This document shows positions 9,149-18,198 of a stretch of DNA of 64,000 nucleotides, in pieces (the stretch's first letter is position 1; every line of letters begins with the position of its first letter). Below the pieces are notes generated by a model. That model ran no database searches. It saw nothing but the letters and a program-made list of their open reading frames with translations, and had not been told where the DNA came from. Both the position numbers and the translations under genes were made by a program. The stretch lies in NCBI RefSeq assembly GCF_001757995.1, contig NZ_LXLV01000073.1, positions 62,001 to 126,000 of the forward strand, read 5' to 3'. Origin of the DNA: Bacillus mycoides (GTDB lineage: Bacteria > Bacillota > Bacilli > Bacillales > Bacillaceae_G).

Positions 9149-9267
9149 TAGCGTTTTTTATTTCTCAACATACATTTATTGAAAATTCATACATATAAAG
9201 GTAAAATAAAGTCGTTAACCGTCTTCTTTTGTCAGTCAGAGAGAATAGAAGAATGGGAGAGGAAAAA

Positions 9268-10665
9268 ATGAGAAAATCACTGAAACAAAAAATAGTAAGC
9301 TCCTTGCTTGCTGTATCACTCGCCGTTAGCTTAGCTCCAATCGGACAAGCAAAAGCTGATTCCACGTCAGAAATTACACAGACTCCACCTATTACAAAAC
9401 AAGTTGATGCAAACCGCGCCATCGAGCATATCCGTTTCTTATCCGAAACAATCGGTCCCCGTCCAGGTGGTACAAAATCAGAAGAATGGGCTTCTCGCTA
9501 TGTTGGTATGAAACTTAAATCATTGGGATATGAAGTAGAGTATCAGCCCTTTCAAGTGCCGGATCAATACGTTGGATTTATCGAATCACCATTAGGGACA
9601 AAGCGTAATTGGCAAGCTGGCGCTGCTCCGAATGCACTAATTTCTACAGAAGCTGTTACAGCTCCCCTTATCTTTGTTCAAGGTGGAACAAAATTAGAAG
9701 ATATTCCAAATGAGGTAAATGGAAAAATTGTTTTATTTGAAAAAGGAACAACAGTAGCAGACTATAATAAACAAGTTGAAAATGCTGTTAGTAAAGGGGC
9801 AAAAGGTGTTCTTTTATACAGCTTAATTGGAGGTCGTGGAAACTACGGACAAACCTTCAATCCTCGCTTAACTAAAAATCAGTCTATCCCTGTCTTTGGT
9901 CTTGCTTATGCTCAAGGAAATGCATTTAAAGAAGAAATCGCTAAAAAAGAGACAACAATGCTTTCCCTAAAAGCGAGACATGAATCTAATTTAACATCCC
10001 TAAATGTCATCGCAAAAAAGAAACCAAAAAATAGTACAGGTAATGAAAAAGCTGTCGTTGTAAGTTCACACTATGATAGTGTCGTTGGGGCACCTGGGGC
10101 AAATGATAATGCTTCTGGTACAGGATTAGTATTAGAATTAGCTCGTGCTTTTCAAAATGTAGAAACTGATAAAGAAATTCGTTTTATTGCTTTTGGTTCT
10201 GAGGAAACTGGCTTACTTGGCTCTGATTATTATGTTAATAGTCTGTCCCAAAAAGAACGCGATCGAATTTTAGGTGTCTTTAACGCAGACATGGTTGCAA
10301 CAAATTATGATAAAGCAAAGAATTTATATGCAATGACTCCTGATGGCTCAACAAACCTTGTAACAGATGCTGCCTTACAAGCAGGTAAACAATTAAATAA
10401 TGATCTCGTTCTTCAAGGAAAATTTGGCTCTAGTGATCACGTACCATTTGCTGAAGTTGGTATCCCTTCTGCACTATTTATTTGGATGGGCGTCGATAGT
10501 TGGAATCCATTAATCTATCATATCGAAAAGGTATATCACACCCCTCAAGATAACGTATTTGAGAACATTTCACCAGAACGTATGAAAATGGCATTAGAAG
10601 TCATTGGAACTAGTGTTTATAATAGTCTTCAACCTACTGTGAAAACAGGACAAAAAGCTGCTTAA
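9268..10665 (+). CDS. Secreted M28 aminopeptidase with PA domain (YwaD-like)
   Basis: A 465-residue exported peptidase. The signal peptide (about residues 1-29, ending GQAKA) is followed by an M28 N-terminal part, a protease-associated (PA) insert and the catalytic core. Zinc and catalytic motifs visible are SSHYDS, PGANDNASGTG, GSEETGLLGS, FNADMVA and the late GSSDHVPF. It resembles B. subtilis YwaD, which releases N-terminal amino acids from peptides outside the cell. The start at 9268 is chosen because GGGAGAGG lies just upstream; the frame is open 13 codons further but without a better site. The PlcR box suggests quorum control together with nprB. Confidence 0.92.
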   Translation: MRKSLKQKIVSSLLAVSLAVSLAPIGQAKADSTSEITQTPPITKQVDANRAIEHIRFLSETIGPRPGGTKSEEWASRYVGMKLKSLGYEVEYQPFQVPDQYVGFIESPLGTKRNWQAGAAPNALISTEAVTAPLIFVQGGTKLEDIPNEVNGKIVLFEKGTTVADYNKQVENAVSKGAKGVLLYSLIGGRGNYGQTFNPRLTKNQSIPVFGLAYAQGNAFKEEIAKKETTMLSLKARHESNLTSLNVIAKKKPKNSTGNEKAVVVSSHYDSVVGAPGANDNASGTGLVLELARAFQNVETDKEIRFIAFGSEETGLLGSDYYVNSLSQKERDRILGVFNADMVATNYDKAKNLYAMTPDGSTNLVTDAALQAGKQLNNDLVLQGKFGSSDHVPFAEVGIPSALFIWMGVDSWNPLIYHIEKVYHTPQDNVFENISPERMKMALEVIGTSVYNSLQPTVKTGQKAA

Positions 10666-10674
10666 TACTATTTC

Positions 10675-10700
10675 AAGCTACCGATTAATCGGTGGCTTTT
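10675..10700 (+). terminator. Terminator of the M28 aminopeptidase gene
   Basis: Stem AGCTACCGATT/AATCGGTGGCT followed by TTTTTATT, directly after the stop. Confidence 0.85.
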
Positions 10701-10717
10701 TATTAAGGAAAAATAAA

Positions 10718-10733
10718 TATGTATAAAAGCATA
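10718..10733. promoter_or_regulatory. Degenerate PlcR box
   Basis: TATGTATAAAAGCATA fits the PlcR consensus except at position 11 (A for T). It precedes the decayed gene at 10,865 and may be the relic of its control site. Confidence 0.4.
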
Positions 10734-10864
10734 TTTATTACATGGCATTATCATAGAGAACAAAAAATCGCAATATATACATAAAGGTATATTTGTTGCA
10801 CAGCTTATCATGTATAATAAATTGTAATAATAGTGATTACATCTAATAAAGAGGCTTTTCCATT

Positions 10865-11180
10865 ATGAAAAAATTATTCTTACAGGTGTGTTAACTTTAA
10901 CTTGAATTTCAGGAACTAATGCTTTTATTCCTGAAACAAACGCTGCTGCAGCTACTCACGAACAAAGCTTTACAAAATACTATTTCTAAATTAGCCATAA
11001 AAATGGCTATGCATTCATCCAAAACTTAACGGAACACGGTCATTGATCTTAAATTACATGAGATACCACACCACATTCTAATCTTATGGTCCAATGGATA
11101 ATAGACTTCTTAACAGCGGTTTTGTTATCGCTTTAGAGCCGCTTATCTCTATGAAAGCTGACCATATTATTGGGCCACTG
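10865..11180 (+). pseudogene. Decayed gene: signal peptide plus methionine aminopeptidase fragment
   Basis: The 5' part reads ATGAAAAAA and, with a frame change and one stop, yields a secretion signal (GVLTLT, ISGTNAFIPETNAAAA). From about 10,980 the DNA resembles the C-terminal half of map at 8440-8620: recognizable pieces are KNGYAFIQNLTEHGH, HEIPHHIL and DNRLLNSGFVIALEPLISMK. Stops and shifts break the frame several times, and the Glu232-containing end is missing. The short ORF at 11,094-11,312 is only the last intact part. It is not expected to make an active enzyme. Confidence 0.8.
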
Positions 11181-11362
11181 ATTGAGTCCAATTTGAAACT
11201 GTTCTCTTTTTTCTATAAAAAAACCCTTCAGGTTGCATTCTTCCCTTCACTTTATCGTGAAGTTTTTTTGAATACTTTCCTAAAGGGCGTAATATCAATA
11301 GTAATTCTTTAATTTGTCTGCTACTCAGATTACGGTGTAATCAATAATCTAAAGCTTTTTTA
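11181..11362. other. Short gene-free stretch between map relic and adhesin
   Basis: Contains a hairpin CTTCACTTTATCGTGAAG followed by seven T at about 11,248-11,272, a plausible terminator for the + strand. No clear terminator for the adhesin gene was seen. Confidence 0.45.
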
Positions 11363-14300
11363 TTATTTTATTCGCTGACGAGCGAATAGAATTCCACCTA
11401 AAAGGAACAATACCATACCTCCAAGAATTGAAATCATTTCTGTTGATGTTCCTCCTGTGTTAGGAAGTAATGTTGGCTTATCATTTTCTGTAGTAGGTGG
11501 AACTTTTGAATCGCTATTTTTGTCTGTATTTGTGTTTGGATCTGTACCTGGATCTTTTGGATTTGTGCTTGGATCTTTCGGATCTGTGCTTGGATCTTTC
11601 GGATCTGTACTTGGATCTTTTGGATCTGTACTTGGATCTTTTGGATCTACACCTGGTTCGTCCTTGATTTTTGTATTCGTGATGTCATAACCATTTACTT
11701 CGGATTTGTATCCCGCTACTGGTTGTTCTTTCACTTCATACTTGTACGCCTTACCTTCAGCATCATATGCTGCTAAATCTTTAAACGCATATTTCCAATC
11801 ACTTGCTGTACTCACTTCTTGTGTTGCGATTACTTGGCCATTTTGTAGTAAGTCTACTTTAATCATTGAAGGACGTTCTTTCGCATTATCGTCTTTCCAC
11901 GTTTTCGTTCCTTCTACTTTTGTTTGACCAACCTTTGTATTCGTGATGTCATAACCATGTACTTCTGTTTGATATCCGTCTACTGCTTGTTCTTTCACTT
12001 CATACTTGTATGCTTTTCCGTCTGCATCATATGCTGCTAAATCTTTAAATTCATATTTCCAGCCTGTTGCTTTGCTTACTTCTTGCGTCGCAATCACTTT
12101 ACCGTTTTGTAGTAAGTCTACTTTAATTGCTTTCGGACGTTCTTTCGCATTATCGTCTTTCCACATTTTTGTTCCTTCTACTTTTGTTTGGCTTACTTTT
12201 GTATTCATGATGTCATATCCTTTGACTTCGGATTGATATCCATCTACTGGTTGCTCTTTCACTTCATACTTATATGCTTTTCCTTCGGCATCATATGCCG
12301 CTAAATCTTTAAACGCATATTTCCATTCGCTTGCTGCGCTCACTTCTTGTGTTGCGATTACTTGGCCATTTTGTAGTAAGTCTACTTTAATCATTGAAGG
12401 ACGTTCTGATGAATTATCGTCTTTCCATGTCTTCGTTCCTTCTACTTTTGTTTGACCAACCTTTGTATTCGTGATGTCATATCCTTTTACTTCGGATTGA
12501 TATCCGTCTACTGCTTGTTCTTTCACTTCATACTTGTAAGCTACACCATTCTCATCATATGCTGCTAAATCTTTAAACGCATATTTCCATTCGCTTGCTG
12601 CGCTCACTTCTTGTGTTGCGATTACTTGGCCATTTTGTAGTAAGTCTACTTTGATCATATTCGGACGATCTTTCGCATTATCGTCTTTCCATGTCTTCGT
12701 TCCTTCTACTTCTGTTTGGCCTACTTTTGTATTTGTGATGTCATTACCGTTTACCTCAGATTTGTATCCGTCTACCGGTTGTTCTTTCACTTTATACTCG
12801 TAAGCTACACCGTTTGCATCGTATGCTTGGAGGTTTTCAAATGTGTACTTCCAATTTGTTGCTTTGCTTACTTCTTTTGTGTCTACTACTTTACCATTTT
12901 GTAGTAAGTCTACTTTAATTGCTTTCGGACGATCTGTTGCGTTGTTATCGTTCCACGTCTTTGTTCCTTCTACTTTCGTTTCGCCTACTTTTGTATTTGT
13001 GATGTCATATCCTTTGACTGCGGATTGATATCCATCTACTGGTTGTTCTTTCACTTCATACTTATATGCCTTACCTTCGGCATCGTATGCCGCTAAATCT
13101 TTGAATTCATATTTCCAGCCTGTCACTTCTGTTACTTCTTGTGTTGCGATTACTTGGCCATTTTGTAGTAAGTCTACTTTAATCATCGTCGGACGTTCTT
13201 TCGCATTATCGTCTTTCCACGTTTTCGTTCCTTCTACTTTTGTTTGGCCAACTTTAGTATTCGTGATGTCATAACCATATACTCCTGTTTGATATCCGTC
13301 TACTGCTTGTTCTTTTACTTCATACTTGTATGCTACTCCGTTTGCATCGTATGCTTGGAGGTTTTCAAATGTGTACTTCCAATTTGTTGCTTTGCTTACT
13401 TCTTTTGTGTCTACTACTTTACCATTTTGTAGTAAATCTACTTTAATCATTGTTGGACGATCTTTCGCATTATCGTCTTTCCATGTTTTCGTTCCTTCTA
13501 CTTTCGTCTTACTTACTTTTGTATTCGTAATGTCATTACCTTTTACTTCGGATTGATATCCGTCTACTGGTTGTTCTTTTACTTCATACTTATATGCCTT
13601 ACCTTCGGTATCGTATGCCACTAAATCTGTAAACGCATATTTCCATTCGCTTGCTGCGCTTACTTCTTTTGTATCGATTACCTTGCCATTTTGTAGTAGG
13701 TCTACTTTGATTGTTTCTGGACGTCCTTCACCATTTCCGTCCTTCCATACCTTCGTTCCTTCTACTTTTGTTTGGCCTACTTTTGTATTTGTAATGTCAT
13801 AATCTTTTACTTTGGATTGATATCCATCTACTGCTTGTTCTTTTACTTCATACTTATATGCCTTGCCTTCGGCATCGTATGCCGCTAAATCTTTGAATTC
13901 ATACTTCCAACCGCTTGCTTCTGTTACTTCTTGTGTTGCGATTACTTGGCCATTTTGTAGTAAGTCTACTTTAATCATTTCCGGACGATCTTTCGCGTTA
14001 TCGTCTTTCCATGTTTTCATTCCTTCTACTTTTGTTTCGCCTACTTTTGTATTTGTGATGTCATAACCGTTGACTTCCGGTTTGTATCCATCTACTGCTT
14101 GTTCTTTCACTTCATACTTGTATGCTACTCCGTTTGCATCATATGCTTGGAGGTTTTCAAATGTGTACTTCCATTCTGTTGCTGCTGTTATTTCTTTTGT
14201 GTCTACTACTTTACCATCTTGTAAAAGGTCTACTTTGATCATTGTCGGACGATCTTTCGCATTATCGTCTTTCCATGTCTTCGTTCCTTCTACTTTTGTT

Positions 14301-16621
14301 TCGCCTACTTTTGTATTTGTGATGTCATAACCATTGACTTTTGATTCATATCCTGATATTGCTTGTTCTTTCACTTCATACTTGTATGCTACTCCATTTT
14401 CATCATACGCTGCTAAATCTTTAAACTCATACTTCCAGCCTGTTGCTTCACTTACTTCTTGCGTCGCAATCACTGTTTCTTTTTGTACTAAATCTACTTT
14501 GATGGTTTTCGGACGATCTGACGCATTGTTATCGTTCCACGTCTTCGTTCCTGAAACTGATGTCTTACCTACTTTTGTATTCGTGATATCATAACCATTT
14601 ACTTTTGATTCGTATCCATCTACCGGTTGTTCTTTCACTTCATACTTGTATGCTTTTCCATTTTCATCGAACGCTACTAAATCTTTAAATTCATACTTCC
14701 AACCTGTTTCTTTGCTTACTTCTTGTGTCGCAATCACTGTACCGTTTTGTAGTAAGTCTACTTTGATGGCTTTATGCTCTTCCTCTGTGCCACCTTTCCA
14801 CGTCTTCGTTCCTGCAACTGATGTCTTGCCTACTTTTGTATTCGTGATGTCATAACCATTGACTTTTGATTCGTATCCGTCTACTGCTTGTTCTTTCACT
14901 TCATACTTATATGCTTTTGCGTCTGCATCGTTTATCGCCAAATCTTTAAATTCATATTTCCAGCCTGTTGCTTCGCTTACTTCTTGCGTCGCAATCACTG
15001 TACCGTTTTGTAGTAAGTCTACTTTAATCATCGTCGGACGACCTTCCGCATTTCCGTCCTTCCATGTTTTCGTTCCTTCTACTTTGGTTGTTTGTACCAT
15101 TTTTGTATTTGTAATGTCATAACCATTTACTTCTGTTGTGTATCCATCTATCGGTTGTTCTTTTACTTCATACTTGTACGCTACTCCATTTGCATCATAA
15201 GCTGCTAGGTTGTCAAATTTGTATTTCCAACCATCCGCCGCTGTTACTTCTTTCGTGTCTACTATTTTCTCATTTTGTAGTAATTCTACTTTGATTGAAC
15301 TTGGACGATCTTTCTCGTTATCGCCTTTCCACATCTTCGTTCCTGAAACAGATGTAGTTTTCACTTTATTTGGAATATCCAGTTCGACTCCATTTTCATC
15401 ATCTGATTTTATTTCAAACTCTACTTTTTTCTGAGGATCGAAATCAATATAGTCTGGAGCTGAAACCTCTTGTACATAATATTTACCTGGTGATAATTGA
15501 GGAGTTTCAACTATCCCTTTTTCATTTGTTGTATACTCGCCCCCAACTTGTTCACCAGACTCTTTATACAACTTAAACGAAACATTCGGGATTACTTTTT
15601 CTTTATTTCCTTCAATATGTTTAATAATTTTCAGCTTTCCTTTTGGGACCTTGTTACCGGTAGCACCACCGCCAGCTGTCATATTTTCGACTGGATGAGT
15701 ACCCGATTCAGTAACTGGTTCTTCGTTTAAAACTTGGTAATCAATCGTATAATCATTCTTAAAAAAATCTTGCGTCTTCCCAGCTTCCGTTATAGTAGAT
15801 GTATAACCAATCGAAAAGGAGGCAAGACGTGCTTTATCCTTATTAAGCACAACTTTAAATGATTTGTCCCCGGTAAAGGTAATTATTCCGTAACCTTGCC
15901 CTTCAAGCTCTTGTAGCGTTAAAGATCGACGACCTAAATCATCATCTACAATTATATAGAAACTATCCTTATTAAGTGTTTGACCTTCCTGTAAATTATC
16001 AGTCACAACAATATCACGACTTAACTCTTCTTTAGCTAAGTTTATATTCAAGAACCAACGTACTTCATCGTCCTTACCTGAGTTCATATCACCAGTTTTA
16101 TAAAAAAACGGTGGCTTTCCAGGATCTGTACCACCACCACCGCTTGAGCCGGTAATTGTTACAGATTGCTTATCTACATTTGTACCAAAATTGGTTTCAA
16201 TCTCTTTCTTTTGATCCGTTCCTACATTAGTAGCTTCCACGAAAAAGTTTAAATACCCTTGAATATTTTCATATGTACTCACTCTATCATTAAATGTACA
16301 TACCACAGTACCTGCAGTGACTTTACAAGTACCATAGTCATCTAATGGAAACTCCCTATCTAATCCTTTTAATTCTGGAGGCAGTGTTAATGTTAGTGTG
16401 TCTCCAGGCTTCAGCCTAAGTCCATCTTTTTCACTGAAGTTTACAGTTACTTTAGTCCGTTCTGTGGTACTTAGATTTGTTTTACCAATTTGAAAACTAT
16501 CCACAAGTCCTGCTGTGTTTAGCTCTTGTGCATTTGCTACTATAGGTAGCAAACTCTGACCTATAGTAAACATGAAAATCATTATAATCGAAAAAATCGA
16601 AGTAACTCTTTTTAAATACAT
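11363..16621 (-). CDS. LPXTG cell-wall adhesin with 14 Cna_B repeats
   Basis: A 1752-residue surface protein. Residues 1-32 are a signal peptide ending VANA. About 33-320 form a collagen-binding/adhesion-like head. About 325-420 are a SpaA-type prealbumin-like domain. Residues 424-1651 are 14 tandem Cna_B domains of about 88 residues. Each has the Lys (GTKTW), Glu (YEVKEQ) and Asn (DITNTK) expected to form an internal isopeptide bond. A five-fold seven-residue DPKDPST stretch spans the wall, then LPNTG near residue 1718, a hydrophobic segment and a basic tail for sortase anchoring. The stalk should hold the head away from the cell surface. The ligand is unknown; collagen binding is only a family inference. 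An AGGAGG site lies 12 nt before the ATG. Confidence 0.93.
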   Translation of the reverse strand: MYLKRVTSIFSIIMIFMFTIGQSLLPIVANAQELNTAGLVDSFQIGKTNLSTTERTKVTVNFSEKDGLRLKPGDTLTLTLPPELKGLDREFPLDDYGTCKVTAGTVVCTFNDRVSTYENIQGYLNFFVEATNVGTDQKKEIETNFGTNVDKQSVTITGSSGGGGTDPGKPPFFYKTGDMNSGKDDEVRWFLNINLAKEELSRDIVVTDNLQEGQTLNKDSFYIIVDDDLGRRSLTLQELEGQGYGIITFTGDKSFKVVLNKDKARLASFSIGYTSTITEAGKTQDFFKNDYTIDYQVLNEEPVTESGTHPVENMTAGGGATGNKVPKGKLKIIKHIEGNKEKVIPNVSFKLYKESGEQVGGEYTTNEKGIVETPQLSPGKYYVQEVSAPDYIDFDPQKKVEFEIKSDDENGVELDIPNKVKTTSVSGTKMWKGDNEKDRPSSIKVELLQNEKIVDTKEVTAADGWKYKFDNLAAYDANGVAYKYEVKEQPIDGYTTEVNGYDITNTKMVQTTKVEGTKTWKDGNAEGRPTMIKVDLLQNGTVIATQEVSEATGWKYEFKDLAINDADAKAYKYEVKEQAVDGYESKVNGYDITNTKVGKTSVAGTKTWKGGTEEEHKAIKVDLLQNGTVIATQEVSKETGWKYEFKDLVAFDENGKAYKYEVKEQPVDGYESKVNGYDITNTKVGKTSVSGTKTWNDNNASDRPKTIKVDLVQKETVIATQEVSEATGWKYEFKDLAAYDENGVAYKYEVKEQAISGYESKVNGYDITNTKVGETKVEGTKTWKDDNAKDRPTMIKVDLLQDGKVVDTKEITAATEWKYTFENLQAYDANGVAYKYEVKEQAVDGYKPEVNGYDITNTKVGETKVEGMKTWKDDNAKDRPEMIKVDLLQNGQVIATQEVTEASGWKYEFKDLAAYDAEGKAYKYEVKEQAVDGYQSKVKDYDITNTKVGQTKVEGTKVWKDGNGEGRPETIKVDLLQNGKVIDTKEVSAASEWKYAFTDLVAYDTEGKAYKYEVKEQPVDGYQSEVKGNDITNTKVSKTKVEGTKTWKDDNAKDRPTMIKVDLLQNGKVVDTKEVSKATNWKYTFENLQAYDANGVAYKYEVKEQAVDGYQTGVYGYDITNTKVGQTKVEGTKTWKDDNAKERPTMIKVDLLQNGQVIATQEVTEVTGWKYEFKDLAAYDAEGKAYKYEVKEQPVDGYQSAVKGYDITNTKVGETKVEGTKTWNDNNATDRPKAIKVDLLQNGKVVDTKEVSKATNWKYTFENLQAYDANGVAYEYKVKEQPVDGYKSEVNGNDITNTKVGQTEVEGTKTWKDDNAKDRPNMIKVDLLQNGQVIATQEVSAASEWKYAFKDLAAYDENGVAYKYEVKEQAVDGYQSEVKGYDITNTKVGQTKVEGTKTWKDDNSSERPSMIKVDLLQNGQVIATQEVSAASEWKYAFKDLAAYDAEGKAYKYEVKEQPVDGYQSEVKGYDIMNTKVSQTKVEGTKMWKDDNAKERPKAIKVDLLQNGKVIATQEVSKATGWKYEFKDLAAYDADGKAYKYEVKEQAVDGYQTEVHGYDITNTKVGQTKVEGTKTWKDDNAKERPSMIKVDLLQNGQVIATQEVSTASDWKYAFKDLAAYDAEGKAYKYEVKEQPVAGYKSEVNGYDITNTKIKDEPGVDPKDPSTDPKDPSTDPKDPSTDPKDPSTNPKDPGTDPNTNTDKNSDSKVPPTTENDKPTLLPNTGGTSTEMISILGGMVLFLLGGILFARQRIK
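11535..11665 (-). repeat. 21-bp tandem repeats encoding DPKDPST
   Basis: About five in-frame units of the type GGATCTTTCGGATCTGTGCTT (+ strand reading) encode the wall-spanning proline-rich part of the adhesin. Copies differ by one or two bases. Confidence 0.85.
11668..15352 (-). repeat. Fourteen tandem 264-bp Cna_B-encoding repeats
   Basis: Fourteen units, nearly all 264 bp, span 3.7 kb within the adhesin gene. Units fall into two sequence styles (ATQEV...FKDL and DTKEV...FENL) that alternate without order. Such an array is prone to copy-number change and short-read misassembly. Confidence 0.92.
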
Positions 16622-16929
16622 ATTTTATGTTATCCTCCTATAAAATTAAAAATAGATAGATCCTGGTACAAGCATACTATGACAAAGATTCTATTATTCA
16701 ATGTCATTAAGCCACTTTACTTAAATATTTTCGATAGCTATTATCATCTTTTTCTCTTTTTTCAACCCTTCTATTACTTAGAAACTTGCAGTTTGATTCT
16801 TATATAGATTCATCTAATTTCTCTGACGTTTCATTTCTCGTATATACTGTTTAACAAAAACAGATACAGGACAAATTTTGATAAAGAAATTCAAATTACA
16901 AGTACACATGAACGGACCACAGAATAACT
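16622..16929. other. Gene-free upstream region of the adhesin
   Basis: AT-rich; should contain the adhesin promoter, but no convincing -35/-10 pair or PlcR box was found. No ORF supported. Confidence 0.4.
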
Positions 16930-17510
16930 TCAAAGTTAGAAGGAGACAATTTGAAAAGCACTCACGATAAAGCTCATGACAGCCATTGTCGTCTTATTAT
17001 GCTGTAAAATTTCCGGAATTTCTCCAAACCCAATGCAAACGTTCGCTCTATAAATACCGAAAAATTCGTTACCGGCAAGTATGGCCTAGCTACTTCACAG
17101 TAAATATGCATTTGGTCAACTTCCTTACTTATCCTCCTAAAGAATAACAAGAAGTACCATCTATAATCGAAATTAGCATATCAGCCGAGGAAGATTACGA
17201 TTGTGAAACATGCTAGGATACTCGTATTCTAAAAAATGTTATTGAAGATGCATTTTCTGCCATTATGAGTTGAGGTGAAATTGGCCATATGTTAAAACGT
17301 TTGGTGTTTAATTACACAGCCAACCTACACACCGAAACAAGTAGAACAAAAAGCGTTCTACCGCCAGCATTATATAATTAAAAACGCTCTGGATGAAGTA
17401 TTGTTTGCCTATGCAAGATGAAAGTCATATTCTCCAAATTTAAATACAATGGGCCGAATTTTGGGGTAACTAAAAAAGAGTATGATTGTCAACTGATTTC
17501 ATGTAAATCG
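16930..17510 (+). pseudogene. Relic of an IS630-family transposase
   Basis: Fragments in several frames match the order of an IS630-type transposase: HMLKRLVFNYTQPTYTP, then VEQKAFYRQHYIIKNALDEV, the first-aspartate region MQDESHI (17,411-17,431), and the end of the catalytic core YSPNLNTMGRILG...LKKSMIVN (from 17,428). The two DDE motif regions are now adjacent, so roughly 70 codons between them are deleted. Stops are frequent. The left limit is approximate and rests on a weak N-terminal match. No terminal inverted repeats were recognized. Confidence 0.6.
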
Positions 17511-18020
17511 TATAGAAATACGAAATTCAGCCTTTTTATTTTTGGAGTATATAAATGAGTGTCGAGAAAAAACACTTTGCCTAATGGGTTCCATGGCTAT
17601 GTCGAAGAATTAAAATGAGCTTATATATGATGATAATATCAAAACCGAGAGATTTATATCCTTTCATTTTTTTTATCAAATCATGAAAACTTTAATTGTA
17701 CTATATGTACTATTTTAAACATACCATCCCTAGTTTCTTGACTAAGTTGGAAGTTTTCAAGATTAATTACTAATTGGTTAGATGAATTGTTATTTTAGTA
17801 TTTGGCATAGCTGTAACAATGTTTTTTACAACAATCACACCATTTCCTAGTAACATTCCAACAACTAATAATACATATATGGATTTTTGATAAAGTTACC
17901 CCCAGCAGTCTATTATTCTAGAATCGCTCCTAAAAATCAATAGTTAATTGGTATTTTACTATTTTCACTTCATCACCATAACATATATTTGTCACATATA
18001 TTTAGATTAGAAAATTGGCG
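17511..18020. other. Gene-free, probably decayed stretch
   Basis: No supported gene. A short frame near 17,787-17,892 reads as a hydrophobic segment (IVILVFGIAVTMFF) but lacks a start codon and ribosome site. Confidence 0.4.
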
Positions 18021-18055
18021 CAGAAAAAGAGATAGCTTTGCCATCTCTTTTTCTG
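18021..18055. terminator. Hairpin, probable bidirectional terminator
   Basis: Perfect 13-bp stem CAGAAAAAGAGAT/ATCTCTTTTTCTG with a nine-base loop, A-rich on one side and T-rich on the other. Confidence 0.7.
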
Positions 18056-18108
18056 TTTCAACTTCCTATTATCAAGCCATACGGCTTTTCGTCAGTCTTC
18101 TTTCTTTG

Positions 18109-18140
18109 ACATCTAATCAGTCTATAGACTGATTAGATGT
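18109..18140. repeat. 32-bp perfect palindrome downstream of argS
   Basis: ACATCTAATCAGTCTA is followed immediately by its reverse complement, ending at TTTTATATC. It may act as a terminator (14-bp stem, TATA loop) or a protein site. It lies between the IS relic and argS. Confidence 0.75.
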
Positions 18141-18198
18141 TTTTATATCAACTTGTATATCACTTCTAAACAAAAATAAGCATCTTTTCTTTTGTCTA

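Noticed and set aside
11094-11312. 72-codon ORF beginning MDNRLLNSG
   Set aside because: It is the last readable part of the decayed methionine aminopeptidase relic and has no ribosome site.
11668-15352. Tandem repeats considered as CRISPR or minisatellite DNA
   Set aside because: Units are 264 bp, coding in one frame, without spacers.
11457-15730. Many antisense ORFs of 60-90 codons across the adhesin gene
   Set aside because: They recur with the 264-bp repeat period, translate to near-copies of one another and lack ribosome sites; they are shadows of the Cna_B coding strand.
17787-17892. Hydrophobic frame IVILVFGIAVTMFF resembling a small secreted peptide
   Set aside because: It has no ATG/GTG/TTG start in frame and no ribosome site; it lies in decayed DNA.
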